Source: Fremontodendron californicum (lineage: Eukaryota; Streptophyta; Magnoliopsida; Malvales; Malvaceae). From it: a stretch of 64,000 nt of DNA. Positions 1 to 11,249 of this stretch are shown in pieces. How positions within the stretch are numbered: the stretch's first letter is position 1; every line of letters begins with the position of its first letter. Under the pieces are notes generated by a model. The model ran no database searches and was not told the origin of the DNA. It saw nothing but the letters and a program-made list of their open reading frames with translations. The stretch covers positions 16,556,501 to 16,620,500 of the forward strand of contig JAULJL010000027.1 of assembly GCA_030761205.1 (NCBI GenBank), given 5' to 3'. The position numbers were made by a program, and so were the translations under genes.

Positions 1-2590
1 CCAGTATTTTGTTATTGGAATGACAACATTTCAGAAGGATTAACGGATTGTGTTATGATGACCCTCATTTGAAAGCAATTAAATTGAAGCCTAAAATGAA
101 ATTCAATAAGCTGTTAGAAAAGATGTATTGCATCACAAGATTTGATAGAGAGAACACACGATTAAATTTGGTTTGTCGGTATCCAACAATAGTGCAATCA
201 TCAATGATTAAGTTTATTCGTTTGCCTATTATGGATGATGAAAGTGTAGATATCATGTTGGAAATTCCATCTATTCATCCTTCAATCAGCAATGTTTAAT
301 TATATTTAGAAGTGGAATCAATCTTCGTTCAATCTGCAGAAGGTGAGAGTCAATCCATGGGTTTTGAATCACTTGCTCGAGTACCAACACAAGAAAATGA
401 CATATTGCTTAATCTTGCTAATGCCCACCATGCTAATTATCCATTCTCGCCAAGCAATGAATCTACCATGCAGGGGCAAAGACAAGCATCAGTCATTGGT
501 AATATTTTTGGATTTTTAGATTATGGAACTACTAGCAAGCATGATAGAAATACGGTTGTAAATATGACAACAGTAGAACAATTGGTTTATTTCGAAACTA
601 ACGATATGTTCAGGGATATGAATGTGGATAATGGAGTGTTTGAAGAAGAAAATGAAGAGCAAGAATATTTTGAAGAAGTTGAAGATGCTGATAAGAACAT
701 GGCTGTTGAAAGTCCATTTGTTGACCAATCTCTAAAAGAAGTCGGCTTAGAAACTGATACCAACGCTTTAGAGGTGCCACCTCAAGAGCCAAATATGCCA
801 TTCTTCACAAATATTAATCGAGTTGATGATGCTGTCACTAGTAATTGGGCTCCACAAACTCAAACTACTGCTTGGAATCCTGATCTTGAATTAAGGAAAG
901 GTTTAATTTTCCAAGATAAGGCAGAATTAAAAAGAGCTGTGCAATTGTACTCTATTAAGAGACACCAAAAGTATGAAGTGGTGGAAATAAATAAATAAAT
1001 AAAAAGGTATGGTCCTTGAGGTGTAAAAGACATCTTGAAAATGGATGCAAATGGAGGCTTCGTGCGTATCAACGTAAAAGTCATGAGTTATTTGAGATTA
1101 CTCAATATGATTGTCCTCATACGTGTGTCTACCCAAGGCTGAGTTGTGATCACCCACAACTAACCTTAAATTTATTAGCACATGAGATTGAAAGCCAAGT
1201 GAAATCTGAACCTTCGATTACAATTGCAACTTTAAGCACCAAAGTCAAAGACAAATTTTCTTATGATGTTTCATATAAGAAGATGTGGCATGCAAAACAG
1301 AAGGCCATCAAAAATGCTTTTGGTGATTGGGACACATCTTATAGAGTATTGCCTAGATTTATTGTTGCACTTGAGAAGTATAATGTGGCAATTTGAATAG
1401 TTGCAATATTCTACTGTCGGAGCATTTGGAGTATTCCATCGTGTCTTTTGGGCTTTTCCACCTTCTATTGAAGGGTTCAGGTATTGTAGACCAGTTATAA
1501 GTATTGATGTTACTCATTTGTATGGAAGTTGATGCTAACAACCAACTTTTTCTACTTGCATTTTTTATTGCTGAGGAAGAATCTTTTGATAGTTGGAGAT
1601 GGTTTCTTACTTGCATTAGAGAGAAGGTTACTCAACGGAAAAGGGATTTGTTTGATATCTGATCGTAGTACGGTATCCGAGCAGCAGTGAATGAGCATGG
1701 CAAGAACCATGGGCTTATCATCGATTTTGCTTGCGACATATATGCAGTAATTTCAATGAAAAGTTTCATAATAAACACTTGAAAATGCTTAGATAGAAAA
1801 AGATTAATCCCAAAGCTCGAAAATGGTTAAATGAAATACCCGTGAAGCAATGGGCATTGGCACATGATGGTGGTCGACGCTATGGAATAATGACAACTAA
1901 TTTATCTAAAGTGTTCCACAGTGTGATAAAAGGATCTTGAAATTTGCCTATCACTGCATGCGTGCAATTAACCTTTTATCGACTAGTTAGCTTTTTTAAC
2001 ACTAGACGAGGCTTTGCAGCAAAGGCATTAACAAAAGGAGACCTGTACACTCCTTATGTTATGATTAAACTTCAAGGTTATTTGGTAAAAGCTAAAACAC
2101 ATGGCCTTGTCCCATTTAATAGACAAAGAGAAATGTTTGAAGTAATAACTGCATCCTATGGCGAGAAAATGCAGCGAGGTAATAACAAACAAGTTTTTCA
2201 ACTTGATAAACGAACATGTACATGCGTCAAATGGCAAATTTATAAGTTTCCTTGTTCTCATGTGATGGCTGTATGTGGAAGATTGGCCCTTAACAGTTGG
2301 CAATACATAGAAGATCATTATTCCATTTAACATTACTCTCAAACTTGGGCACCTCAATTTAATCCAATCCCTCATGAAGCTTATTGGACAGAGCCTAATA
2401 TCCCTCAATTATTACCAGATCCTGATCGTAGACGCTCAAAAAAAGCCGACCACAATCTACACGAATTAGAACTGAAATAGATTTCAATAAGGGTCGAACA
2501 ACAACTAGATACAGACTTTGCAAACAACCAGGTCATGATCGAAGGACGTGTATGGAAAGGAAAAAAGATTCAGATACAGTTGCAAGTTAA
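1..2590 (+). pseudogene. MuDR-like (MULE) transposase pseudogene, 5' end outside or near window edge
   Basis: Decayed Mutator-like transposase. Read in shifting frames it keeps the order of a plant MULE protein: an N-terminal region ending LPIMDDESVDIMLEIPS (about 48-296), an acidic linker, the MuDR N-terminal segment (about 880-985), a C/H-rich segment CKRHLENGCKWRLRAY (from 1022), transposase core remnants such as CRPVISIDVTHLYG (about 1480-1530), a C-terminal SWIM zinc finger CTCVKWQIYKFPCSHVM (about 2215-2268), and a final Cys/His knuckle CKQPGHDRRTC (about 2520-2552). An in-frame TAA at 297-299, a frameshift in an AAAT run near 985-1005, a frameshift near 1395 and many stops at 1520-1950 make it non-functional. 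No terminal inverted repeats were recognised, so the element ends are unknown. Family identification is firm; autonomy is ruled out. Confidence 0.85.
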
Positions 2591-2824
2591 TCTTGTGTAT
2601 CAAGTACTTCTTGTTCCTTTTTATCTTGTGTATCAGGTACTTCTTATCTATCAATATGATTAATTATGACTAAACAATTAATAGATTACTTGTGTTATTC
2701 ATGGATCAAATTATTTTTCTTCTTAAGTTAAAACTTATTTATCAATTCATTTGTTGGATGTTTATAGGGTTCCCAAGATATTTAATAAGATTCTTACCCG
2801 TGATTAGTGAAGGGAGTGCTTATA

Positions 2825-2908
2825 GATGGTATATTTAAGTTGTTTTGTTCATCTAATGTGTCATTTTTTTTATTATAAATAAATTTTTCATTTTGTAGTT
2901 CGATAAAG
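2825..2908 (+). repeat. Direct repeat, copy 1 of 2
   Basis: About 84 bp beginning GATGGTATATTTAAGTTGTT and ending near TTGTAGTTCGATAAAG. It recurs with few differences at 3428-3508, about 600 bp away in the same orientation. Either a local duplication or two members of a dispersed repeat. Confidence 0.75.
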
Positions 2909-3427
2909 ATTTTCTCTGCTAAAACTCTGACTAGGGTTTTGAATGAGAAAGGTGGCTTTATTTGTTGTACCGAAACCAATTTTTTTTTTCTAGATCAATT
3001 GATTGCTTCTAGTAAACTTTTAACTTTTTTTACAGCTCTTCTTTGAACTTTCTTTTTCTGTTCTGTTCTATCTTTTTTTTTTTTCTGTCTTGAAGAAGGC
3101 TTTTTTCCTTTGTGTAAGTTTGGGGTACTTCCAATTTTCAGTTGTTGCTTTAGAAATGGTAGTTGTTTCAGCTTGTAGGAATTTTTGCTACTTAATTTCA
3201 GTTATGTTTTTGGGGTTTCATTAATAGAAGTGAGGTTTTTTTTTTTTTTAATACTTCTTCTGAGCAGTTTTTATGATTTTCTTTTGGGGCTTGTGAATTT
3301 CAGCTTTTTAGGACTATAGCTTTCTTATATTTTACGTTTTTAGACCTTTTGTGGACTTAACTTGAAGCTTGTTCGTAAAGTTATTGTGTTTAAATATATG
3401 TCAAAGAATTAGATGATTTTCCCATGT

Positions 3428-3508
3428 GATGGTATATTTAAGTTGTTTTGTTGAGCTAGTGTGTCATTTTTCTTATAAATAAACTTTTCATTTTGTAGTT
3501 CCATAAAG
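3428..3508 (+). repeat. Direct repeat, copy 2 of 2
   Basis: Partner of 2825-2908. It shares the same start and the ending TTTTGTAGTTCCATAAAG, and differs by small indels in the T-rich middle. The intervening 520 bp shows no coding sequence, so these are not convincing LTRs. Confidence 0.75.
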
Positions 3509-5794
3509 TTTTCAAAATTTCTTGACTTGTGAGACATTATTTTTCTCATATATTTGGTTTATTGTTGTTTAGACTTTTAAGCTATTTATTTTTCGCTGTA
3601 GTAGAGATAACTATTATAAAGCTTTATAAAAAGATTCAAATGATGAATGATTTGAATTTATGTTCTTAAATATTCTCTTCGATAAGCCAACAGAGCTACC
3701 AGTTTTAGCTCTCCTATGATTTGTGACATAGGGTTGCCACTTCCCAATCCAGGTTATTTATGTTTTAACTTGATGGAGCTAGGTCCTCGTGTAATTGAAA
3801 ATTCCAGCAGATTAAGAATATCATGGTTTTCAGTTAAGCTACTATTTATATTATTGTCATGAATTAAGCCCAACAAACCCTTGTGTGCCTTGGTTCTTAT
3901 GTTTATTGATAATTCTATTCGAACGCAGTGTTATTATGCAACCAATTTAAAGGCTTTTCACTCATGTTCATGAATTTTTTTGCACTTGTCCAAAAGAACA
4001 CGAGTAGTTTGATATATTGCATTGGGCATGTGAAAATTGACTGCATATTTTATAGAATGTGGGCAATCATTAAGAGTATATTTTATTATGATGGGATTTT
4101 GAGTCTATGTATATATTGCCATAAACTTCATAAAGGTGGAGATCAGATGATGTCCTATTCCATAAATAAACTCTCAGATTCCATTCTCTTAACTTTCTCA
4201 TTTCAGTTGTGCATTCTTTTTCTTGGTTCATGAATTTGGAAAGTTCCGTCTCATGCCGTAAATGGAATGGACAAGTGGGCCAAATAGCAGGCAAGCTTGC
4301 ATGCCCTGCAGACGGGGGAAAAGAAGGCTAAAATTAATTAAAATGGCAAAAAAAGAAAAGAAGAAAATGAAAAAGTGGGAATACACATGCCAAAACAAAT
4401 TTAGGATTGTTGGGTCCAATTCGGAGACCAGATTTCTGACTTCATATCAATCAAATACCAAATATCAGTTAGCATTGAAAAATGAAGAAGCAAAGTTTTG
4501 GAAAAGCAGAAAACTAAAAATAGCTTTACCTTTGAAAGCGACAAGATTGCGGAGGCGGGCTAAAGCAGATGCATGATTCATGTGCTAAGATCGATCCTCA
4601 ACTCAACAGCCTACATTTGCTATTATATCATATAATATATGTAATTTTTTTATTCAAAAAAAGAAGAAGTTAAGCTGATCTGAGCAATAATATCGGTGGG
4701 AAGGTGCTTGAGACAAACGACGGACTCTCGCTTGTTACGGTGCTGTCCCCCCGGTCTCGACGCTTTATCGCATCAGCTCTTCATCTCTCAATTTTAAATG
4801 TCAATATTACTATTACTATTTCTGCACTATAGCTTTCAATCCTCTTCTCTTTAAGGACAAGAAGATATAGCTTGATGGCGATGCCGCCTTACCCACCAAG
4901 AAAATGCCATTACTTCTCACAATTTGATAAACGGATTTCATAACATTCACAAATCCGCCACTACCACCCTTTGTCGCCATTGCCATTTACTTGGCAAGGC
5001 AATCTTACTTCGAGCATGCCGTATATTTGTCTTTATAGCACCATCAACCAGTAAACATATCCATTAGAATGGTACCACAAACAATACTTAGAAGATGACG
5101 GAAAGTTAAGCCACCAATATTCTTTCAACAAATCTATGCAGATCACCGGAAATAGAAGAGATAAAAGTCGCATGATTGTTCAGATTCAAAATAAAAGGGC
5201 GAAATTCAGCTTTAGCAGAGCATGGTTAATCCTTTGACAGTGGTCAAAGTCACTGAAATAGAATAGAGAAAAAGATACAAAAAATAAATAAAAAATAATA
5301 ATAGAAAGAATCGAGAAAAAAATTCACTTGTCATGTGGAGTTTTGCCAACTAAGCATTGAGATAATTGACGTGGCTTAAAATACCTCAGTATAAGAAAAT
5401 AAGAGCAAAAGTACTCTCATTGGGAATAAAGATTTTAATCTACTTGGGTAAGGGAAAAAAACTCAAGAAATAATACATCTTTTTCCTTGTTTAGATAATT
5501 AAAATGTGTTAAAAAAAAAATGTAAGTCTCCATTATTTGGTTAAAGGGTAGAAATAAAATAAAAAAATATATTATAATATATATTTTTAATTATGTCTTT
5601 TTTAAAAATTAAAATAATAATATAAATATTACGCATCAAATTTTAAAAAATAAAATAAACATTACATTAAAAAAATATGACTGCAATATAAAAAAAATAA
5701 GAATAAAAAAAATTTGCTACAACTTTCAATATCAATTACGTGAAATATATAAGTTTAAAAATGAAAAAATTATACTTTATAATATTGCATCTAA

Positions 5795-5820
5795 CTAGTT
5801 TTTTAACCCGTGCGATGTAC
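5795..5820 (-). mobile_element. Helitron-like 3' terminus (reverse orientation)
   Basis: On the - strand the sequence reads GTACATCGCAC, then a short A-rich spacer, then CTAG followed by T. This is the plant Helitron 3' end architecture: a small GC hairpin, a spacer, CTRR, and insertion before T. The hairpin is degenerate. The body would extend to the right, but no Rep/helicase sequence or 5' TC end was recognised. Confidence 0.45.
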
Positions 5821-6415
5821 ATAATTTTTTTATTATATTTATAATTTAAAATTGTTTTTTATTATTTCATATTAATTTTTATATTATATTAAAAAAATAA
5901 ATACATATGAATTTTTTGTTTACTAATATAATCATGCAATCTCAAATGTTAAGATATAAATATTAGTATATTAATCTTTAAGATAATATTATAAGATACT
6001 AATTGATTACGTATAATTTGTTTAATTTCTATTTTCTTTTTAGACTTTTATTAATGAATATCGTTATACATACAGTTATTGTATACATACCGTTAAAAAA
6101 AATAAAATATAAATTGTATACATACAGTTAAAAATATATAGAAATTGTATAAACAAATTTTATATGAAAAAATTTATATAATTTTTAAACTTTTTATTTA
6201 AATTTATTAATTTTTTATTTTTTATTTTTTAAAATTATATAATTTTATTATTTAATATTTTGAAAAAAAATTAAAAAAATGTTGTTCTTCATTTAAAACA
6301 AAATAAGCATGCTAGCCCTTTAACAAATTTTTTATATTATAATATTGCTTTTTTATTTTTATTTTTCAAAATACCGATTTTTTTTATGTACCGAAATGCA
6401 CTAGTTTTGAAAATC
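5821..6415. other. Very AT-rich non-coding DNA
   Basis: Long A/T runs with no frame of note. A short phrase AGCATGCTAGCCCTTTAAC near 6306 partly recurs near 6512 (CTAGCCCTTTAACTAA), flanking the stem-loop at 6416-6452. Confidence 0.5.
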
Positions 6416-6452
6416 ATTGGGAAGTCGCCATCTGGGGTGGCGACTTTCCAAT
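6416..6452. repeat. Near-perfect inverted repeat (stem-loop)
   Basis: Arms ATTGGGAAGTCGCCA and TGGCGACTTTCCAAT are complementary over 15 bp with one mismatch, around a 7-nt loop TCTGGGG. It is GC-rich compared with its surroundings. It could be the terminus or LTR remnant of an unrecognised element. Confidence 0.7.
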
Positions 6453-6531
6453 AGAAATTCATTTTTTTAAACTAAGCATGCTTATTGTAAAAAAAAAAAA
6501 AAAAAAGAATTATACTAGCCCTTTAACTAAT

Positions 6532-7367
6532 ACAGTGGCTAATGGTGAGAAACTGTACAACACAACAAAGTGTAAGCAGCTCGACTAGATGATGCAGGGA
6601 TATCAATTCACACATATTTGAGGGTACTTTCAATGGGAGGCAGTGACATGGTGTTAGGAGTGGATTGGATGCAAAGGTACAGTCCTTTGCTGTTCGACTT
6701 TAATGAAATGTCCTTAACATTTCAGAAGGAAGGGAAAAAAATCACACTGAAGGGAGGAACTAAACAAGGTGTTCTTAAACTAGTCTCAGGTGAAAAGTTA
6801 TTGAAGATGACTGAGAAGGATCCTGAACTATTTGCTGAACTTTATATGATCAGTGTAGATTCTGGAGATGTTAAGATTCCTACACAACTCCATCTATTAC
6901 TCTTGTCCTACCTAGATATCTTTGCAGAACCTATAGAATTGCCCCCTGCTAGGTCTCATGATCATAGCATACCCCTCAAACCTGGATCACAACTAGTAAA
7001 TTTGAGGCCTTATAGGTTCCCACACTACCAAAAGACTGAAGTTGAAAGGCAGATAGCAGAAATGTTGTCTTCCTCAGTTATACAAACTAGTAGGAGTCCT
7101 TTTGCCTCTCCATGCTTACTAGTTGAGAAGAATGATGGATCCTGAAGACTATGCATCGATTATAGACAGTTGAATGACATGACTCTCAAGAATAAGGTTT
7201 CTATACCTATGGTGGAGGATCTATTGGATGAGCTCATGGGGGCAAATTGCTTTTCAAAGATGGATCTCAGGTCTGGTTACTGGCAGATCAGAGTGAAGGA
7301 GGATGACATCCCAAAAACAGTATTCAGAACTCACCAAGGTCACTATGAATTCAAGGAGGATGACATC
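6532..7367 (+). pseudogene. Ty3/gypsy retrotransposon pol fragment (protease-RT boundary)
   Basis: Truncated polyprotein of a Ty3/gypsy LTR retrotransposon. It reads LGVDWMQRYSPLLFDF (end of protease region), a linker, then the start of reverse transcriptase: SPFASPCLLVEKNDGS, RLCIDYRQLNDMTLKNK and FSKMDLRSGYWQIRV, ending at GHYEF just before the expected catalytic region. An in-frame TGA at 7143-7145 replaces the Trp normally found before RLCIDYR, and a frameshift near 6615 separates the upstream part. There are no LTRs and no YxDD motif. At the break (7353-7367) a 15-bp piece of the RT sequence from 7296-7310 is repeated. It is a dead 5'- and 3'-truncated copy, unrelated to the Athila-type element at 30-46 kb. 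Confidence 0.88.
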
Positions 7368-7915
7368 ATTTTTTTTTTTCGTGTCGTGTCGTGTTTCTGT
7401 TATATTTTAGTAATTTTTTCATGTTCTTGTTGTGTATAATATTGCCAAGTTTAGGCAAAATTACAATAAATATCTTATCATTGTCAAGGGATTGTTTGTT
7501 TTGAACCTTGTGCAGGACTACTAGCCTATAGACTCCCATGGAAGTGGCATAGGTTCTAGTTTCTTTTCGAAAATAATATTTAAAAAATCTTATTGTGTTA
7601 CCCTTTTTTATGCTCAAATACATTTGTACATTGTTTTGCAAGTAGTTTCACTATTGAAGAATATAGATTTAGTAGCAGCTTCAGTTTTTCATTGCATACT
7701 ATATAAAAGAAAATGATCATAGATAGAAAGAAGATTATATTATGAGACACCCTGACTTTTTAATTTTTATCTGTAAATGTTTTACTACTAGAAGATTTGT
7801 TTTGTGGGGGATTTTGTTTTCTTTCTAAATTAAAATTCCAATTATCATGAATAGGAGTAAACATTTAGTTGCTCTAAGTTGCATGTTTGTATTGTCATAA
7901 AAGAATTCTTCTTAT
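7368..7915. other. Intergenic, no gene recognised
   Basis: AT-rich with T-runs and short frames only. It could contain intron sequence of the PDS5-like pseudogene downstream, but no upstream exon of that gene could be recognised. Confidence 0.4.
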
Positions 7916-8085
7916 CTATGTTATTCGGATTCGGGGTGAGTGTTGGAGACGGGTATGCTCAATTTTTTTAAAGTTTTTTCATATATTTGGAGGATCATAC
8001 CCCCATACTCTTGTCCGAATATGTGTCGGACATGAGTATCGGACACAAATACTTCAGAAAAAATGAAAAGTAGGAGTAACATAAC
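7916..8085 (+). mobile_element. hAT-type MITE, CTATGTT family, copy 1
   Basis: Non-autonomous TIR element starting CTATGTTATTCGGATTCGGG and ending GGAGTAACATAA. It is flanked by CTTCTTAT and CTTCTGAT (7 of 8 matching), a decayed 8-bp target duplication. The interior matches the family pattern: a GAGTGT..GGTATG motif, TATTTGGAGGATCATA, then TGTCGGACA. Confidence 0.75.
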
Positions 8086-8559
8086 TTCTGATAATTTGAC
8101 ATATTTGATATGTAATTTTGACAAAACAGAATATCAAATTAAGTTCATTTAAAAAAAAAAAAAAAAAAAATCTCTCAACCCCCTACTTTTTGGCAATTAC
8201 ATCTGTGATCTTTACATGCAGTCACTGTATTAGTTAATACACGTGTTGCTGATAGATGTAAGTTTTTATTATACATCAATGGGTTTCCAAAACTTTTAAC
8301 CTTTTACTTTAAGTTGCTATGGAGTTTCCTAAACATTTTTTTTATTTTTAAGACTGTCTATTTTGCAATTGTATGAAGGTATTGTGGTTTTATATAACTG
8401 CATTTGTTGTGTTCGTGTTGAATGCTATTCAGAACACTATAACATTAACCCCCTATTAAGTGGACCAATGGCTTAGGGAGACTTTAATTTGGCTTACAGC
8501 ATTTACCTTCTGAAACTGATTAACTACTTGTGGGTTTTTACTTAACTTGAAGGTCCGAC

Positions 8560-8756
8560 CTATGTTACACGGACTCAGGTATGAATGTTGGATACATGTA
8601 TGTGTTCAACACTAGTATGTTCATTTTTTTTTAATTTTTCCATGTATTTGAAAGGTTTTTGGAGGGTCATATCCTCATACCCATATTCGAATATGCATTG
8701 GATATGGATGTCGGACACAGGTACTCAAAGAAAAATGAAGAATCGGAACAACATAG
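8560..8756 (+). mobile_element. hAT-type MITE, CTATGTT family, copy 2
   Basis: Starts CTATGTTACACGGACTC and ends GAATCGGAACAACATAG. The flanks GGTCCGAC and GTTCCAAC match at 6 of 8. The right end abuts the first recognisable PDS5-like exon, so the element's final ACATAG forms the sequence just upstream of that exon. Confidence 0.8.
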
Positions 8757-9134
8757 GTTCCAACCATCCTCATATTGTATTTTTGGCCATGGAATCAATT
8801 ATGACCCTGGTATTAGATGAAAGTGAAGATACTTCTTGGGGTCTTCTTAGTCCACTTTTGGCTAGTGTAATGAAGGAAAATCAGGTAATTTTATATATCT
8901 AAGATTCCTTTTCTTCGTGTTATTCATTGTTTCTCTGAGACAATTAATACAGTTCACTCGTTGTTATAGAAAATATTACCAATTTCATGGAAGCTGGGGG
9001 AGAAAGTCATTGCTAACTGTGCACGTAAGATTAAACCATATCTCGTGGAAGCATTATAGTCTATGGAAATTACTTTGGATGAGTATTCTCCAATCATTGC
9101 TTCAATCTGCAAAAGTGAGTCCGAAAATCTGGAG

Positions 9135-10428
9135 TAGGGTGTAAATGAGACACTGGTGCTCGCAAGCTATTCGAGTTCGGCTCGAAAAAAACTCGAATTC
9201 GATTCGGTCATTATCGAGCCGAGCTCGAGCTCGAGCAGCTCGAGCTATCGAGCGAGCCGAATTCGAGTATCTCAATACTCGATTCGAGCGGCTCGCGAGC
9301 GTAATCGAGCTTTTGATTTTATAATATATATTTTTATAATAATTTACTATATTACCCTTAGTATATATATATATTAAGGATAATATAGTAAATTAATATA
9401 AAAATATATATATCCTTAAAACCCTAAAACTTAATTTTTTTTTCACTCACCCTCACCCTCAGCCTCTCCTCACCCCCTCACCCTCACAAACCTAACTCTT
9501 TTACCTGCCTTTGATTTCTTCAAGGATGGCCACACCCGAAAGTCCCACTTGAAAAATTTTGGCATTTTCGTGTTCGTCTCCACCACTTAAAAAAAGACAA
9601 AAAAAAAAAAAAAACCCACCGTCCGTCGACTCTGTTTCACCATTTTCTTTCTCTCTCAATTTCTCAGATCTTTCCCAGTCTTTTTGTTGCAGCCATGAGT
9701 AAAGGACTAGGACTCTTCGTCGATGTCGGCAAGAAAGCCAAAGGTAATCAAATCCTCCATCTCCTTATCTCTCTATCGTACGATCTTTTGAACAACTTCG
9801 AAATTTCTCCTTTGCGTTTAATAATCGAAAATTCGTCTTTTTTTTTTCTAATTATCTATTTTCATTTCTCTTTTTTTTTTTCTTTTTAAATGCTTAGATC
9901 TCTTGACTAAAGATTATACCTCGGATCAGAAGTTCACTGTTTCCACTTACACTGGCGCTGGAGTGGTATGGCAAAATTATCTCTTTTACAACTTGAATTT
10001 TAAATATGTTCATATCTTAGCGAGGTTTTGATATATTATTTATTCTATAAAAATTGAATGTGTTGATTTGCTCATTAGATCCTTTTATCAACTGATTTTG
10101 CAGTCCCTGCAATAGGGTGTTTAGTTTAATGCAAATTTAAGATTTGTGGTTTTAGCCGATCAATGTCACTTGTGTAAATTGCTTTAATTATTTAAATGTA
10201 AAAAAATTGTATATGAAACGAGCTCGAGCTCGAGCTCGAGTACATAAATTGAGTAAACGAGCTTTATCGAGCCGAGCTCGAATAGTTCGATTATATCTCG
10301 AGCCGAGCTCGAGCTTGAAAAATGGTATTCGGTCGAGCTCGAGCCGAGTTTCGAGCAGCGAGTTTCGAGTCGAGCTCGAGCTCGAGCAGCTCACTATTCG
10401 AGCTCGGCTCGACTCGATTACAGCCCTA
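9135..10428 (+). mobile_element. Pack-type hAT element carrying a VDAC gene fragment
   Basis: Termini are TAGGGTGTAAAT and ATTACAGCCCTA (imperfect inverted repeats), flanked by a perfect 8-bp target duplication ATCTGGAG at 9127-9134 and 10429-10436. This is the hallmark of hAT transposition. Joining across one duplication copy restores the PDS5-like exon frame. Both subterminal regions are packed with GAGCTCGA-type palindromic repeats (9160-9310 and 10215-10415). Between them lies captured host DNA: 5'UTR-like CT-rich sequence plus two exons of a mitochondrial porin. No transposase is present, so it is non-autonomous and 1294 bp long. Confidence 0.9.
9695..9965 (+). pseudogene. Captured 5' fragment of a VDAC (mitochondrial outer-membrane porin) gene
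   Basis: Exon 1 at 9695-9743 encodes MSKGLGLFVDVGKKAK, the N-terminal helix of plant VDAC. A 154-bp intron with GT-AG borders follows. Exon 2 at 9898-9965 encodes DLLTKDYTSDQKFTVSTYTG and two further residues, entering the first strands of the beta barrel, and ends at a GT donor. Both exons are open and in register, so capture was recent or only neutral drift has occurred. The rest of the roughly 276-aa porin is absent. Upstream pyrimidine-rich sequence (9420-9694) looks like the parent gene's leader. It lies entirely inside the hAT element at 9135-10428. Confidence 0.88.
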
Positions 10429-10515
10429 ATCTGGAGTATTATAATGTCAATAGGTCTGGGGACCATTTGGTAATTGGTATGATTTTCTCTGTTTCCCATG
10501 CAACTCCATCAAAAT

Positions 10516-10979
10516 TAGGGATGACAAAACCCGATCCGATTGATAGATTTCGCACCGTGGAGAGGTTTGTTTTTTGAAAAACGGGTGCGGGATGGAGCGA
10601 AGTTGTTTTGATTAATGCCTACTCCGTCTCATTTTTTGAAATTACTATCTTATCCCTTAAAATATTTTATATTTTCCCTTATATTTTTTGTATATATATT
10701 AATATTTTATATATTTACTTTTAGTATATATATGTATATTATATATATTAAAAAAAATTATATACTAAAATTATGTTCATGAATAAATTACAATATAAGT
10801 TTTTATAATATCAAATTAAAAATAATTAATAAAGATTAGATTGTAACATAGTGGAGCACTGTAGAACGGTTATGGATGTAACCGATATCTATAAAGTAGA
10901 GATTTCCATCATCTATACAAAAATTGAACAAAAATGAATAAAGCAATTCTCACCCCATCCCGCTCCATTATCATCCCTA
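10516..10979 (+). mobile_element. Small non-autonomous hAT element (relative of the Pack element at 34812-37387)
   Basis: Left end TAGGGATGACAAAACCCGAT; right end, reverse complemented, TAGGGATGATAATGGAGCGG. Flanking 8-mers are ATCAAAAT (10508-10515) and ATCAAAAC (10980-10987), 7 of 8 matching. The two ends match the two ends of the larger hAT element at 34812-37387, one carrying AAAACCCGA and the other AATGGAGCGGG next to the TIR. At 464 bp with an AT-rich interior and no frame, it is a MITE-sized family member. Confidence 0.85.
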
Positions 10980-11249
10980 ATCAAAACCAATATGCAAAAT
11001 TTAGTGTTTTTGTATTGGAATTCTATGATTAGACAAGTGGAAAGGTTCTTTTAATCGAGGATATTTTATTAGGGTGTCTTAAATTCACTATTTGGACTCC
11101 TTTGTATCGTTTAATTTAAGGTGGATAAGGATTCATGTTTGTTTTCAACTTTTTGAGATTTGAAAAGCCTGCTATTTCATAGAGCCATTTCATCTGCACT
11201 GTATACCTCAGAATGTGCATTTTTTTTCCTGCTACATGTTTCTTGTTGT

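Larger units (their letters stand above)
2591..5790. other. Intergenic stretch, no gene recognised
   Basis: AT-rich DNA with T-runs. It holds one pair of direct repeats (2825-2908 and 3428-3508). The somewhat GC-richer part at 4680-5100 has short open frames on both strands, but none resembles a protein I recognise. No RNA gene was seen. Confidence 0.5.

Noticed and set aside
2825..3508. The direct repeat pair as possible solo or small LTRs.
   Set aside because: The repeats are only about 84 bp, have no TG..CA ends, and enclose no PBS, polypurine tract or coding sequence.
4290..4313. CAAGCTTGCATGCC then CTGCAG looks like the HindIII-SphI-PstI part of a cloning-vector polylinker.
   Set aside because: There is an extra C inside it, and neither side continues as polylinker; flanks are ordinary AT-rich plant DNA. 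Most likely chance, though a vector screen would settle it.
10188..10499. Open frames of about 90-100 codons on both strands, rich in Arg, Ser and Glu.
   Set aside because: Produced by the GAGCTCGA palindromic repeats of the hAT element, which are open in several frames at once.
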